Below, in pieces: positions 1-8,702 of a stretch of 64,000 nt of DNA. Origin of the DNA: an uncultured Duncaniella sp. (GTDB lineage Bacteria; Bacteroidota; Bacteroidia; Bacteroidales; Muribaculaceae); assembly GCF_910577345.1 (NCBI RefSeq), contig NZ_CAJTMT010000003.1, forward strand, positions 1-64,000, in the 5' to 3' direction. The number at the start of each line of letters is the position of its first letter. The first letter of the stretch is position 1. The position numbers and the translations under genes are program-made. Below the pieces are notes generated by a model. That model saw only the letters and a program-made list of their open reading frames with translations, did no database searches and was not told the DNA's origin.

Positions 1-7
1 CACCTTC

Positions 8-49
8 GCGGAACGCAATTTCGCCCTACGGGCTTCATTGCGTTTCCGC
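8..49. repeat. Nested palindromic hairpin
   Basis: The arms GCGG (8-11) and CCGC (46-49), AACGCAAT (12-19) and ATTGCGTT (37-44), and GCCC (23-26) and GGGC (30-33) nest into one long interrupted hairpin with loop TAC. It has the look of a REP-type intergenic palindrome. I see no coding sequence here. Confidence 0.6.
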
Positions 50-60
50 TCGATGAGGGG

Positions 61-310
61 CTACCACCGCATCGCTGCTACGCAGCTTACAGGCTGCCAT
101 CCGGCAAGGGAGATGACATAATACAGCTTTTCTGCTTACAAACTGCCATCCGGCAAGGTGATAACACAATGCTGCCTCTCTGCTTGCCGGTTGCCATCCG
201 GCAAGGCTATGACATAACTTCGCCTCACTACTTGCCGGATGGCAGCTTACAGACTGCCATCCGGCAAGATGACATAATGCAACTTCACTGCTTACCGGTT
301 GCCATACGGT
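61..310. repeat. Imperfect ~48-bp tandem repeats around GCCATCCGGCAAG
   Basis: The core CTGCCATCCGGCAAG recurs near 94, 142, 190 and 254, at first every 48 bases, separated by a variable spacer of the type GATGACATAATACAGC. An inverted copy at 231-245 faces the copy at 254-268, giving a perfect 15-bp stem with an 8-base loop. CTTGCCGG and CCGGCAAG also pair across 183-205. Open frames through this stretch are repeat translations with no protein features, so I call no gene. Confidence 0.75.
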
Positions 311-383
311 ATGATAATAAAATAATATTTCCAAAATTAAAGGTTCAATCCGAAAATCCGGTTCATGTAAGATGAAAAGAGAT

Positions 384-530
384 ACAAAAGTCCCTATAAC
401 ACGTTCTGCATTAGCTTAAAGCGATACAACAAATTGTTTTATGATAGAACAGAATAAACAAAAGTCCCTATAACGCGTTCTGCATTAGCTTGAAGCGATA
501 TAATAAATTTGTTATATGATAGCAACAGGA
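384..530. repeat. 74-bp direct repeat, two copies
   Basis: A unit starting ACAAAAGTCCCTATAAC is present at 384-457 and again from 458 to about 530, with scattered substitutions and small indels towards the end. Both copies keep GTTCTGCATTAGCTT and a GATAGnAAC tail. The rest of 531-735 is AT-rich and probably holds the promoter of the next gene, but I cannot place a clean TAnnTTTG box there. Confidence 0.65.
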
Positions 531-735
531 GTATAACTTATTGAAAATTAATCTTTTTGTATCTTCTGACCCTCTGTCTTTATGTACCCTTTTCAGATGT
601 TGACGGATTTAATACACCATAATTACGACTTGCACTAAATCAAATTATAGTTGCAAAATTAAATCATATTTATTAATTTTACCGCGTAAATTTATTTCGT
701 TTACACAATATTCCCGTCACATTATTAATTTCACC

Positions 736-1950
736 ATGAAAAGAACTATTATTATTCTGGCCGTGCTGCTTGCAACCGCGCCATCGGTATTCAGCCGGAC
801 AGAAAGCGATCAGACCACGGCTATCCTGCAAAAAACCGCTGAGATTTTGAAAGGCATTCACACGGCAAGCTATGACTATTCCAGAGAAATGTATTATGAG
901 CCTACCGATTCTTTCTACTATTCAAAAAAGTATTTCCATTGTCTCGAATGTGAGAATCCGGCCGATACCGCCCGCAACGCCATGATGGTCGAATATTATC
1001 CCAACGGAAATTTTTACCATGCGTATGACGGTGAATACAGCTACTATCTGCAACAAGATAAATATATTTCAAAATCCATTCCTATCGGATTTAACGGCAT
1101 CAAAACCGCAAAACCACCATTCTTCAATTTTGCGACTTCATTGGTCGACTATTTTCTCTCGCCTAACCCCAAGCTTCAACTTGAATTGGAAGACGGTGGC
1201 GACTACTGGATTATCGACGGTAAAATCCGTGAATTCCAACAGATAGCATTCTTTGGAAAGCCATACCAAATGCCGTCATTGCCATACCCAACCTCTCATT
1301 TTCGCCTGCGGATTCAGAAATCAACCCATCTTCCCGATCGGATTTCCTACCTGATGGGACATCCGCAGCAACGCTGGGTGGATGAGTGTTACAACGTCAG
1401 TCTGAATCCATTCCCTGCGGAATCATTTTCCGTTGCAGACCATATCCCCGACTTGCCGGAACCCGACGGACAGGAAAAAAGTATGAGAACTCTGCTAAAG
1501 GAACAATTTGCAAGAATAAGCGGGCAGCCTGCTCCCTCCGACACCCTTCTCGTTTCAGACCGCACAACACTCTCACTGACTCAACATATCGGCCACCCGG
1601 TATTCCTGCTGTTCACCTCGACAAGCTGCGGTCCATGTATCACCTCTTATCCGGTAATCAATTCTTTTGCGAAAGATTATGCCGACAAGGGACTCCATGT
1701 TCTCGGTGTAATGAGGGAGGCCGACAGTCAGATTGAAGCAATCGAAAGATATAAGCAAAAACACAATCTTGAATTTCCTCTGATGCGCGACAACAACCAT
1801 TTCCATGAATATTTCTCACTTGGAATCACGCCTGTTTTTGTCCTCATTGACCGTGACGGTATTGTCCGCAATGCTTATTCCGGATTCGACATCATCCAGC
1901 CGGAAAAGACGGAGAAAAAACTTCGTGCTATGATTGAGGAGGCGCTCTAA
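736..1950 (+). CDS. Secreted thioredoxin-fold (TlpA/AhpC-TSA-like) protein
   Basis: This 404-residue protein begins with a signal peptide (about residues 1-20, lysine/arginine then a hydrophobic stretch). An unassigned beta-rich region follows to about residue 260. The last ~140 residues form a thioredoxin-like domain with the redox motif SCGPC (Cys298 and Cys301) and a GITPVFVLID segment holding the cis-proline expected of the fold. It probably works as a periplasmic thiol-disulfide oxidoreductase; the substrate is unknown. Bacteroidetes commonly have this layout of a unique N-terminal domain before a TlpA domain. An intrinsic terminator follows at 1981-2012, so it looks monocistronic. Confidence 0.8.
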   Translation: MKRTIIILAVLLATAPSVFSRTESDQTTAILQKTAEILKGIHTASYDYSREMYYEPTDSFYYSKKYFHCLECENPADTARNAMMVEYYPNGNFYHAYDGEYSYYLQQDKYISKSIPIGFNGIKTAKPPFFNFATSLVDYFLSPNPKLQLELEDGGDYWIIDGKIREFQQIAFFGKPYQMPSLPYPTSHFRLRIQKSTHLPDRISYLMGHPQQRWVDECYNVSLNPFPAESFSVADHIPDLPEPDGQEKSMRTLLKEQFARISGQPAPSDTLLVSDRTTLSLTQHIGHPVFLLFTSTSCGPCITSYPVINSFAKDYADKGLHVLGVMREADSQIEAIERYKQKHNLEFPLMRDNNHFHEYFSLGITPVFVLIDRDGIVRNAYSGFDIIQPEKTEKKLRAMIEEAL

Positions 1951-2497
1951 AATCTGACCGCCTTAAGTCCCCTTCACATAAACTGTTCTCCACTTCCGGG
2001 GGACAGTTTTTGTTCGTATTGATGGCAGAGGTAATCTCCGTTGAAGAGTTTGTGCATTCCTCAACAGGCGCTAACTGATTGCCGCCAATCGATTCGCCTT
2101 GCGATTGCCCGGAAAATGCCTTGGCGGCAGACTTCAACGCACGGCGTTCAGCCGCGCGTCGCCGACATTCGGCCGAGCGGTGAATGGCCGCATCAATGTC
2201 ATGTTTCAGGCAATAGAATATCGCCAGAATCTGCTCCTCGCATCTCCATTGACGTGTCGGGCGCGTACCGTCACGAAGATACAAATCGACATATTCCATG
2301 ATTTCCGAAGTCCATTGCGGCATATAGCCCAAGGACTTGTAGATGGCTGCAACCTTAAGTTTCAATTTCTCGTAAAAAGCCCGCGAAACAGGTTTATCCC
2401 ACTTCGGTTTCGCCTCTTTACGCAGTTTGGCGGTTTTCGGCAAGGTTTTGCCTGCCGAGATAGCAAATTCTTTTACTGTCATCTCCTTCTTGTTCAT
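1928..2497 (-). CDS. Hypothetical basic protein, 189 aa
   Basis: I do not recognise a family with confidence. The N-terminal ~120 residues are lysine- and arginine-rich and predicted helical, with LKVAAIYKSLGYMPQW and an arginine cluster (CRRRAAERRALKSAAK). The last ~60 residues are low complexity. The start is the ATG at 2497; a TAATTTTG box lies 44-51 bases upstream. The 3' end overlaps the convergent thioredoxin-like gene by 23 bp and runs through that gene's terminator, so the C-terminus may be eroded or the true gene shorter. It might be an accessory DNA-binding or mobile-element protein, but that is a guess. Confidence 0.5.
   Translation of the reverse strand: MNKKEMTVKEFAISAGKTLPKTAKLRKEAKPKWDKPVSRAFYEKLKLKVAAIYKSLGYMPQWTSEIMEYVDLYLRDGTRPTRQWRCEEQILAIFYCLKHDIDAAIHRSAECRRRAAERRALKSAAKAFSGQSQGESIGGNQLAPVEECTNSSTEITSAINTNKNCPPEVENSLCEGDLRRSDFRAPPQS
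1981..2012 (+). terminator. Intrinsic terminator after the thioredoxin-like gene
   Basis: AACTGTTCTCC (1981-1991) pairs with GGGGGACAGTT (1998-2008), giving an 11-bp stem with two G-U pairs and loop ACTTCC, followed by a T run. It lies inside the 3' end of the opposite-strand small gene. Confidence 0.75.
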
Positions 2498-2540
2498 GGC
2501 ATTTTCAATTTTACAGATTATTAGAGGGTGTTTAATAATG

Positions 2541-2548
2541 CAAAATTA
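2541..2548 (-). promoter_or_regulatory. TAnnTTTG box for the 189-aa gene
   Basis: On the minus strand this reads TAATTTTG, the Bacteroidetes -7 consensus. No good -33 TTTG is found at the usual 19-21 base spacing, so support is partial. Confidence 0.4.
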
Positions 2549-2580
2549 ATCCGCGATTTCCCCAAAAAGGTGCGATAATG

Positions 2581-2700
2581 CAAAAGCATAGACACAAAAG
2601 AGCATAAGCGACAAAAGAATATAGTAAGGATTCCGAAGACAACTATCAGTCTTGCAGAAAACTATATATCTTTTGTCGCTTATGCTCTTTTGTGCTTTTG
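2581..2700. repeat. Long inverted repeat with a 26-bp perfect stem after ligA
   Basis: Positions 2593-2618 are the exact reverse complement of 2669-2694. The pairing extends imperfectly on both sides (2581-2625 against 2661-2700), with a loop of about 50 bases. It starts 27 bases past the ligA stop codon. No T run follows, so it is either a long-stem 3' structure or a small foldback element. Confidence 0.75.
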
Positions 2701-2726
2701 TATCAAAAAGACAAAAATACAGCGCC

Positions 2727-4751
2727 TTATTTTCCGATCATTGCCAAAAACTCATTCTCATCAATGACAGGAATTCCGAGCGAACGCGCTTTTTCGAGCT
2801 TGGAGGGACCCATATTGTCACCTGCAAGGACAAAACTTGTCTTCTTGGAAATCGAGCCGGAATTCTTGCCTCCGTTTTTCTCAATCATCTCCTTGTATTC
2901 CTCTCGCGAATGTTTGGAGAACACACCGCTTATCACGATTGTCTTACCACTCAAAAGGTCAGTGCGGTCCGACTTATCCTCCTCCGGAAGAGCCATCTGC
3001 AGCCCTGCCTCGCGCAAGCGTTCGACAATAACCTTGTTGGAAGGCACACAGAAATACTCGATTACAGCATCGGCAATACGCGGTCCGATGTCGTCGATAG
3101 CCACAAGCTCATCTCGGCTCATCGACATGAGTGTGTCAATGTCTCCAGTCCCTCTCGCAAGCTTACGGGCAACCGTCTCACCCACAAATGGAATTGACAA
3201 TGAATAGATTACTCGGTCAAACGGCACCGACTTCGATGCCTCGACACCTTCGAGAATCCTCTGAGCCGTGCGCGGACCGACGCGTTCGAGCGCTTCAAGG
3301 TCGGCAGCCTTAAGAGTATAGAAATCAGCAATGTCACGCACAAGTCCTGCATCGTAGAGCAAGGCGGCATTCTCTTCGCCCACACCGTCGATGTCCATTG
3401 CGTGACGGCCAACATAATGCTCCAAACGGCCAATAATCTGCGGACGGCAACCATATTTGTTGGGACACTGCCATGCAGCTTCGCCGGGAATGCGCACCAA
3501 AGGTGTCCCGCAATCCGGACAGTGGGTGATGAACTTCACCGGAGCCGCATCGGGTTCGCGGGCTGCCGTATCCACTCCTGTAATCTTCGGGATAATCTCA
3601 CCACCCTTTTCGACATAGAGCATATCCCCCTCATGAATGCCGAGAGTCTTGACAATATCCTCGTTGTGGAGCGACGCGCGTTTGACAATCGTGCCCGACA
3701 GCAAGACCGGTTCGAGATTCGCCACAGGAGTGACGATGCCCATGCGGCCCACTTCAAACGACACGAAGCGCAGACGGGTCAATGCCCTTTCGGCTGCAAA
3801 CTTATAGGCAATCGCCCATCGGGGTGATTTCGACGTGTAACCGAGGTTGAGCTGCTGACGCAGATTGTTGACCTTGAACACAAGACCGTCTGTCGCCACC
3901 GGCAACTCCTTGCGCTCGACATCGAGGCGCTTGATGAACTCGTCGACTTCGGAAATGTCGTCCATGAGCGTCATCAGATGGCTCACCTTGAATCCCCACT
4001 TGCGCGCCATCAGCATATTGTCATAGTGATTGTCGCAAGGCAGTTCATCGGCAAGCAGATAGTAGAAATAAGCGTCCAGTCCGCGGCGCGAGACCTCGGC
4101 GGCATTCTGCATTTTCAGCGTACCGGCTGCGGCGTTGCGCGGATTGGCGAAAAGCGGCTCCTCATTGAAGGCACGCTCCTCGTTCAGACGGTCGAAAGCC
4201 TTCCAAGGAAGCACAATCTCTCCTCTGATTTCAAACCGCTCCGGGTATCCCTCGCCGTGAAGCACGAGAGGGATACTGCGGATGGTCTTGATGTTTTCCG
4301 TCACATCATCGCCCTTCTCTCCGTCGCCACGGGTCACTGCGCGCACCAGACGGCCGCCCTCATAGATGAGCGAGATGCTCGTGCCGTCGAATTTCATCTC
4401 CCCGACAATCGGGATGGACTTCAGTCCGTCGGGATTTCCGAGCGAATCATTGCAACGGCGCACCCACTCGTCGACCTCCTCGACACTGTATGTGTTGCTG
4501 AGCGAGAGCATCGGACGTTCGTGTGCCACCTGCTCGAAACCTTTCGTGATGTCGGAACCGACACGATGGGTTGGCGAAAACGGGTCGTCGAGTTCCGGAT
4601 GTTCCGCCTCCAGTTTTTCAAGTTCCTTCATCAGCATGTCATAATCATAGTCGCTGATGACGGGACGGTTGTCGACATAGTAGGCGTGGTTGTGGCTGTT
4701 GAGCTCATCACGGAGCTGTTGGATGCGTTGTGCAGGTGAGGACATGGGCAA
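2727..4751 (-). CDS. ligA: NAD-dependent DNA ligase LigA
   Basis: LigA seals nicks in duplex DNA with NAD+ as cofactor during replication and repair. The 674-residue product has the full family architecture: an Ia domain at the N-terminus, the adenylation motif KFDG (lysine nucleophile, about residue 120) followed by RGDGEKGDDVT, an OB fold, a four-cysteine zinc finger (CPDCG ... CPNKYGC), helix-hairpin-helix repeats and a C-terminal BRCT domain. The length is typical. The start is the ATG at 4751. It is transcribed on its own, upstream of a long stem-loop and downstream of glnA. Confidence 0.97.
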   Translation of the reverse strand: MPMSSPAQRIQQLRDELNSHNHAYYVDNRPVISDYDYDMLMKELEKLEAEHPELDDPFSPTHRVGSDITKGFEQVAHERPMLSLSNTYSVEEVDEWVRRCNDSLGNPDGLKSIPIVGEMKFDGTSISLIYEGGRLVRAVTRGDGEKGDDVTENIKTIRSIPLVLHGEGYPERFEIRGEIVLPWKAFDRLNEERAFNEEPLFANPRNAAAGTLKMQNAAEVSRRGLDAYFYYLLADELPCDNHYDNMLMARKWGFKVSHLMTLMDDISEVDEFIKRLDVERKELPVATDGLVFKVNNLRQQLNLGYTSKSPRWAIAYKFAAERALTRLRFVSFEVGRMGIVTPVANLEPVLLSGTIVKRASLHNEDIVKTLGIHEGDMLYVEKGGEIIPKITGVDTAAREPDAAPVKFITHCPDCGTPLVRIPGEAAWQCPNKYGCRPQIIGRLEHYVGRHAMDIDGVGEENAALLYDAGLVRDIADFYTLKAADLEALERVGPRTAQRILEGVEASKSVPFDRVIYSLSIPFVGETVARKLARGTGDIDTLMSMSRDELVAIDDIGPRIADAVIEYFCVPSNKVIVERLREAGLQMALPEEDKSDRTDLLSGKTIVISGVFSKHSREEYKEMIEKNGGKNSGSISKKTSFVLAGDNMGPSKLEKARSLGIPVIDENEFLAMIGK

Positions 4752-4796
4752 ATTGATGTTACGTTAGTGGATTGGTAATTGTTCCGGAAGCATGGT

Positions 4797-4814
4797 GTAT
4801 GCCTTCAGGCATAC
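4797..4814. terminator. Hairpin between glnA and ligA
   Basis: GTATGCC-TTCA-GGCATAC forms a perfect 7-bp stem and tetraloop directly after the glnA stop codon at 4817 (minus strand). No T run follows, so it may protect the 3' end rather than terminate alone. Confidence 0.4.
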
Positions 4815-4816
4815 CC

Positions 4817-6331
4817 TTAGCCGCAATAGAAGTAACGGCTGACGAGCTTCTGGAGTTCTACGGGATCAGTTTTCAGTTGCTGTGCGAGATTCTTGTCATC
4901 GAATGCGCGCAACTGCTTGATGACATCGTCAATCATCGCGGGCGAGAACACATTGCGCGATTCATAGATGGCGCGCTGGCGTTCGAGACAATCGGCTGAC
5001 TCGACACAGCATGTGGGGAGAGTTTCGAGACCGGCGAGACGCGAGGCGTTCTCCTTGGCGTGGATATTGACATCGACGTAAGTGCGTTTCGCAATGTCGA
5101 GCGCCTCTTTCTCGTCCATCTCGAAGCCGAGACGGGCACCGACACAGAGAGCGGCGAGAAGCTCATAGACATTGGCCGAGCAGTCGGGTGAACGCATTTC
5201 GAAGGTCTGCTTTGCGAATGTTTCCATTTCGCAGCGATCGGCGGGATTGACCTGCACACACATATCCTTGCCGGAGGTCCAGCCAAGCGGAACGCGGACA
5301 AGGACAGAGCGGTTGCGGTCGCCCCAGCAGATGTTGGTGGGCGCTTCCTGGTGAGGAACGAGGCGCATGTAGCTTGTCGGATTCTTGTTGCCGAAAGCAG
5401 TGATTGAGGGTGCGAGAATCATCAGACCGGCAATCACACGGCGAGCCTCGTCGCTGAGTTCGCGCTGCGCGTTCTGAGTGACGTTGTGACCGTCCTTCAT
5501 CATGCGCATGTGGATATGGAAACCTGAACCGGCTTTTCCGACAGTGATTTTGGGTGCGAAGGTAATGTCAAGACCCTCTTTTGCAGCAAGTTCACGGATA
5601 ATCCACTTCGCAAGCAAAAGCTGATCAGCAGCGCGGAGAGCGGGATTCGGGAGGAATTCAATCTCGTTCTGCTCATAGATGAGAGAGTTGTGTTTGAAAT
5701 TGCCCACCTCGGAGTGTCCGTATTTAATCTGACCGCCAGTCGAAGCGATGAGCGACATGGCTTTTGTGCGGAAATCGTTGAACTTGGCGAAAGGAGCCGA
5801 CTCATGATAGCCCTTCTGGTCAGTGGCAGGGAAGGTGCCGGGATCGGTACCGATGACATAAAATTCAAGCTCACCCATACACTCGAACTCCAGTCCGGAC
5901 ACCTCCTTGAACTCCTTGCAGGCACGTTCGAGAATCTGGCGGGGATCAGAGTCGAGGGGCATACCATCTTTGTCGAAGTAACTGCACAGAAGAGTCAGTG
6001 TAGGAATCTCGGCAAACGGGTCGCGGAATGCGGATGAATAGCGGGGAATGACATAGAGGTCGCTACGTCCGGCCTCGATGAAGGGGAAGAGGCTCGAGCC
6101 GTCGACGCGTTCACCTGTCGAGAGAATGGTCTCAAGATATTCGAGCGAATTGATGACGAAATTGAGGGTCTTCAGACGGCCGTCGGCGGCAACATACATG
6201 AAATTGACCATCTCAATTCCTTCGCGGCTGATATATTCGATGATGTCGGCCCGCGTAAAATCAGCGGAAGCCTTTCCAAGAGTCCGTTCAAGATGATTAC
6301 GGCTCATGGCAAATGAATTCTTGCTTTCCAT
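4817..6331 (-). CDS. glnA: Glutamine synthetase, type I-like
   Basis: Glutamine synthetase condenses glutamate and ammonia to glutamine at the cost of ATP. The 504-residue product has the beta-grasp N-terminal domain and the catalytic domain: GSGFHIHMRM (the ammonia/ATP-site GxGxHxH motif), GNKNPTSYMRLVPHQEAP, and NRSVLVRVPLG with substrate arginines. The length fits GSI, not the ~700-residue GSIII that Bacteroidales also carry. A TAAATTTG box lies 44-51 bases upstream of the ATG at 6331. The amt-gltB-gltD operon elsewhere in the window completes the GS-GOGAT route. Confidence 0.93.
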   Translation of the reverse strand: MESKNSFAMSRNHLERTLGKASADFTRADIIEYISREGIEMVNFMYVAADGRLKTLNFVINSLEYLETILSTGERVDGSSLFPFIEAGRSDLYVIPRYSSAFRDPFAEIPTLTLLCSYFDKDGMPLDSDPRQILERACKEFKEVSGLEFECMGELEFYVIGTDPGTFPATDQKGYHESAPFAKFNDFRTKAMSLIASTGGQIKYGHSEVGNFKHNSLIYEQNEIEFLPNPALRAADQLLLAKWIIRELAAKEGLDITFAPKITVGKAGSGFHIHMRMMKDGHNVTQNAQRELSDEARRVIAGLMILAPSITAFGNKNPTSYMRLVPHQEAPTNICWGDRNRSVLVRVPLGWTSGKDMCVQVNPADRCEMETFAKQTFEMRSPDCSANVYELLAALCVGARLGFEMDEKEALDIAKRTYVDVNIHAKENASRLAGLETLPTCCVESADCLERQRAIYESRNVFSPAMIDDVIKQLRAFDDKNLAQQLKTDPVELQKLVSRYFYCG

Positions 6332-6374
6332 GTGGTAGATTTGTGCTATGTTCAGATATTAAAGTTAACTCCTG

Positions 6375-6382
6375 CAAATTTA
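6375..6382 (-). promoter_or_regulatory. TAnnTTTG box for glnA
   Basis: The minus strand reads TAAATTTG, 44 bases upstream of the glnA ATG. The -33 region is not a clear match. Confidence 0.5.
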
Positions 6383-6457
6383 CAAAAAAACATGATTCTT
6401 GAATTCATTTATAATTAAAAATATCATAATTTGGGGATAAAGCAAGTGCCATCTGGA

Positions 6458-7369
6458 TCAGTTGAGGTTCAACGACTCGCGGTAGGCGCTGGGGGTCTGG
6501 CCGGTCACCCGCTTGAACATGCGCGAAAAGTGGGCCGGGTAGTCAAAGCCGAGGGAATAGGCTATGAGGCTGACATCCTCGGCTGAAGCTGCGAGGCGCT
6601 GTTTTGCAACTCCGATCATGTGGAGGGTTATGATTTCCTTCGGTGTCTTTCCGGTCTCCTTGCGGATGAGATCGCCGAAATAGCCGGGCGAGAGGTTAGC
6701 CTGTTCGGCGAAATATGAGACGTTGGGCATCACTGTGACAGACTCACCGCTCTCATAATACTTTTTCAGACGCTGTTCGAACTGACGGACAACATCGGAA
6801 TTGACCTTGTGGCGTGTGATGAACTGACGGTCGTAGAAGCGATGGAGATATTCGAGGAGAAGCTGGATGTTGGCCGACAGAAGCGAGGCCGAATGATGGT
6901 CGACGGGATGGTCAAGCTCGGCATCTATCTTCGCGAGGCAGTCAAGGAAGATGGCGCGTTCGTCCTCCGAGAGATGCAACGCCTCCATCTGGGAATAGTC
7001 GAAAAATGTGAACGATGAAATCTTATCGCCCAGAGGTGTGCCATAGATGAGGTCCGGATGAAACATGAGCCCGACAACATCGGGAGCGGTCTCGACCTTA
7101 TCCATCGACACATCAATCACACGCCCCGGCGAGAAGCTGACAATCGAGCCTTCCTGATAGTCGTAATGCTTACGGCCATATTTGAGGGTGCAACTGATGC
7201 CATTTTTCAAAAAGAGCGCATAGACACCATAGTTTATCCTGACATTGTTGATCGACCGTGTAGCTTTCTTCAAATCAATGACTGTCACGAGAGGATGGCG
7301 TGTGGTCAGACCATAGATTTTGTTATAGGCATCTATCGAATCGAGATTAATGACTTTATTATTCTCCAT
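6458..7369 (-). CDS. AraC-family transcriptional regulator
   Basis: The C-terminal ~100 residues hold two helix-turn-helix motifs of the AraC/XylS type, seen in NLSPGYFGDLIRKETGKTP and in GFDYPAHFSRMFKRVTGQTP. The N-terminal ~190 residues resemble the cupin-like sensor half of the family, but the ligand cannot be told from sequence. I chose the ATG at 7369 over the one 63 bases upstream because a TATCTTTG promoter box at 7410-7417 makes the longer version unlikely. The neighbouring regulator and exporter suggest a stress-response context (inference). Confidence 0.88.
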   Translation of the reverse strand: MENNKVINLDSIDAYNKIYGLTTRHPLVTVIDLKKATRSINNVRINYGVYALFLKNGISCTLKYGRKHYDYQEGSIVSFSPGRVIDVSMDKVETAPDVVGLMFHPDLIYGTPLGDKISSFTFFDYSQMEALHLSEDERAIFLDCLAKIDAELDHPVDHHSASLLSANIQLLLEYLHRFYDRQFITRHKVNSDVVRQFEQRLKKYYESGESVTVMPNVSYFAEQANLSPGYFGDLIRKETGKTPKEIITLHMIGVAKQRLAASAEDVSLIAYSLGFDYPAHFSRMFKRVTGQTPSAYRESLNLN

Positions 7370-7409
7370 GTGGGTGACGGGTAAATATTGATGAGTGTTG
7401 AATCTTTTA

Positions 7410-7417
7410 CAAAGATA
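7410..7417 (-). promoter_or_regulatory. TAnnTTTG box for the AraC regulator
   Basis: The minus strand reads TATCTTTG, 41 bases upstream of the chosen ATG. It supports the shorter protein. Confidence 0.5.
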
Positions 7418-7510
7418 GTCCTTCTCATTCAATCCGCCGCAATATCAGACAATATTGGTAAGCAAGTCCGCAATTATGTGAAGTCCCCGCCTTCCCGACA
7501 CAGTCAAAAC

Positions 7511-8470
7511 CTATTGATGGGGATTGACATCCTTAAGCTCGACAAGATGATGGAGAATGGCGAAGATCGTGAGGCCGGCAGGGGAATGGATGCCGAGTTT
7601 GGCGCTAAGGTTGCGACGATGGGTGGTGATTGTGTGGATGGACAGACAGAGTTTATCAGCAATTTCCTTGTTTGACAATCCGTAGGCCACACACTTTATA
7701 ATATCCTTCTCGCGGTCGCTCAGCGAATCAAGCTGAGAATCTTTTTCAGACTCGTCCTGCTGCTTCGGACTCTCCATGACGGCCAGTTGCGAACGCAAGC
7801 GTTTCTCAAGATCCTCGACAGCGGGGACAAAGAGATTTGTCTCAACCTCAAAATGAGCCATCAGATCGCGTTCGCAACCGATTATGTCGTGGAGGGCGCT
7901 GCTTAGGAGATCGTTGTCACGCTGATTGTAGGAATAGATGAATATATCCTTGAGTTCGTTAAGCTTCGAGGCCATGTGGCTGTGGTTCAACGAGAATTCC
8001 GATATGCTGAATTCCTCGTCAATCTTGCCTTCGAGGAGTTTGTCGACGTAGGAGAATATGTATTCATTCTCATAGTCCATGTGACGGCGCACCTCGACAA
8101 CATAGTCATCATAGAATTTCATCAGAAGGAAAGCGACATCGTTTGTGTCGGAATAATTTATGGCCTCTATCAGCTTACGGCGTATGGCCGGAAGAATGAA
8201 TTCGACAAACGATGAGTGGGCGTGACGGAGGTAGCCCATGAGCGTCGGGAGTGAAATCCCGAAATCAGAGAAGGGTTTACCGCTCAGGAGATTGGAGACA
8301 GCAAGGAATGTGTCGACATCAACGTTGTGTTTCTCACATATTTCCTTGATGGTCCCGTCGCCGAACCCGAACGCAATGTCGAAGCGGCTTATCGCCATAA
8401 GCAATAAGTTATTGTCAATGATTATTTCCCTCATCCTATGATGCGGACCGTATGCTCGCTGCTTTTCCAT
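7511..8470 (-). CDS. RIC/ScdA-like hemerythrin domain fused to a LuxR-type HTH
   Basis: Residues ~25-62 resemble the ScdA_N segment of RIC/YtfE iron-repair proteins, but the two cysteines of that segment are missing (FGFGDGT in place of a CCGG-type motif). Residues ~80-225 form a hemerythrin-like four-helix bundle with the right di-iron ligand pattern: His85, His130/Glu134 (HxxxE), His163 or His165, and His206/Glu210 (HxxxE). Residues ~250-312 are a GerE/LuxR helix-turn-helix (LSDREKDIIKCVAYGLSNKE). I infer a transcription factor that senses oxygen, nitric oxide, peroxide or iron through a di-iron centre. It sits between the AraC gene and the divergent exporter operon. A TACCTTTG box lies just upstream. 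Confidence 0.85.
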   Translation of the reverse strand: MEKQRAYGPHHRMREIIIDNNLLLMAISRFDIAFGFGDGTIKEICEKHNVDVDTFLAVSNLLSGKPFSDFGISLPTLMGYLRHAHSSFVEFILPAIRRKLIEAINYSDTNDVAFLLMKFYDDYVVEVRRHMDYENEYIFSYVDKLLEGKIDEEFSISEFSLNHSHMASKLNELKDIFIYSYNQRDNDLLSSALHDIIGCERDLMAHFEVETNLFVPAVEDLEKRLRSQLAVMESPKQQDESEKDSQLDSLSDREKDIIKCVAYGLSNKEIADKLCLSIHTITTHRRNLSAKLGIHSPAGLTIFAILHHLVELKDVNPHQ

Positions 8471-8503
8471 CTTAACATATTAAGGTGTCCTTTTTCACCT
8501 ATG

Positions 8504-8511
8504 CAAAGGTA
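8504..8511 (-). promoter_or_regulatory. TAnnTTTG box for the hemerythrin-LuxR gene
   Basis: The minus strand reads TACCTTTG, 34 bases upstream of the ATG at 8470. It is back to back with the exporter promoter at 8689, so both could share a regulator site in 8512-8688. Confidence 0.5.
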
Positions 8512-8688
8512 GTGCCATCCTGCCGTCCGCGCCATACCCAAAAATAATGAAATTCAAGGTTATCTGTAGACAAAATTTCACATTCTGAGTACAAATCCGT
8601 GACTTACACCCTACTTTTAGGTATTGGATTCAATCTCGATGACCCATTATCAAAAAAATTATTTTATGGTTTTTCAGCCAATTTTTTG

Positions 8689-8696
8689 TACCTTTG
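8689..8696 (+). promoter_or_regulatory. TAnnTTTG box for the exporter operon
   Basis: TACCTTTG matches the Bacteroidetes -7 element, and transcription would start near 8703. That leaves a leader of about 230 bases before the first gene at 8935. Confidence 0.55.
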
Positions 8697-8702
8697 CACC
8701 AC

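Noticed and set aside
35..334. Minus-strand open frame of 99 codons
   Set aside because: It only translates the 48-bp repeats; no start context or protein features.
3700..3725. tRNA-like GGTTCGAGATTC
   Set aside because: Isolated T-loop-like string inside ligA with no acceptor or anticodon stem.
3978..4739. Plus-strand frame of 253 codons
   Set aside because: Antisense shadow of ligA, which has full motif support.
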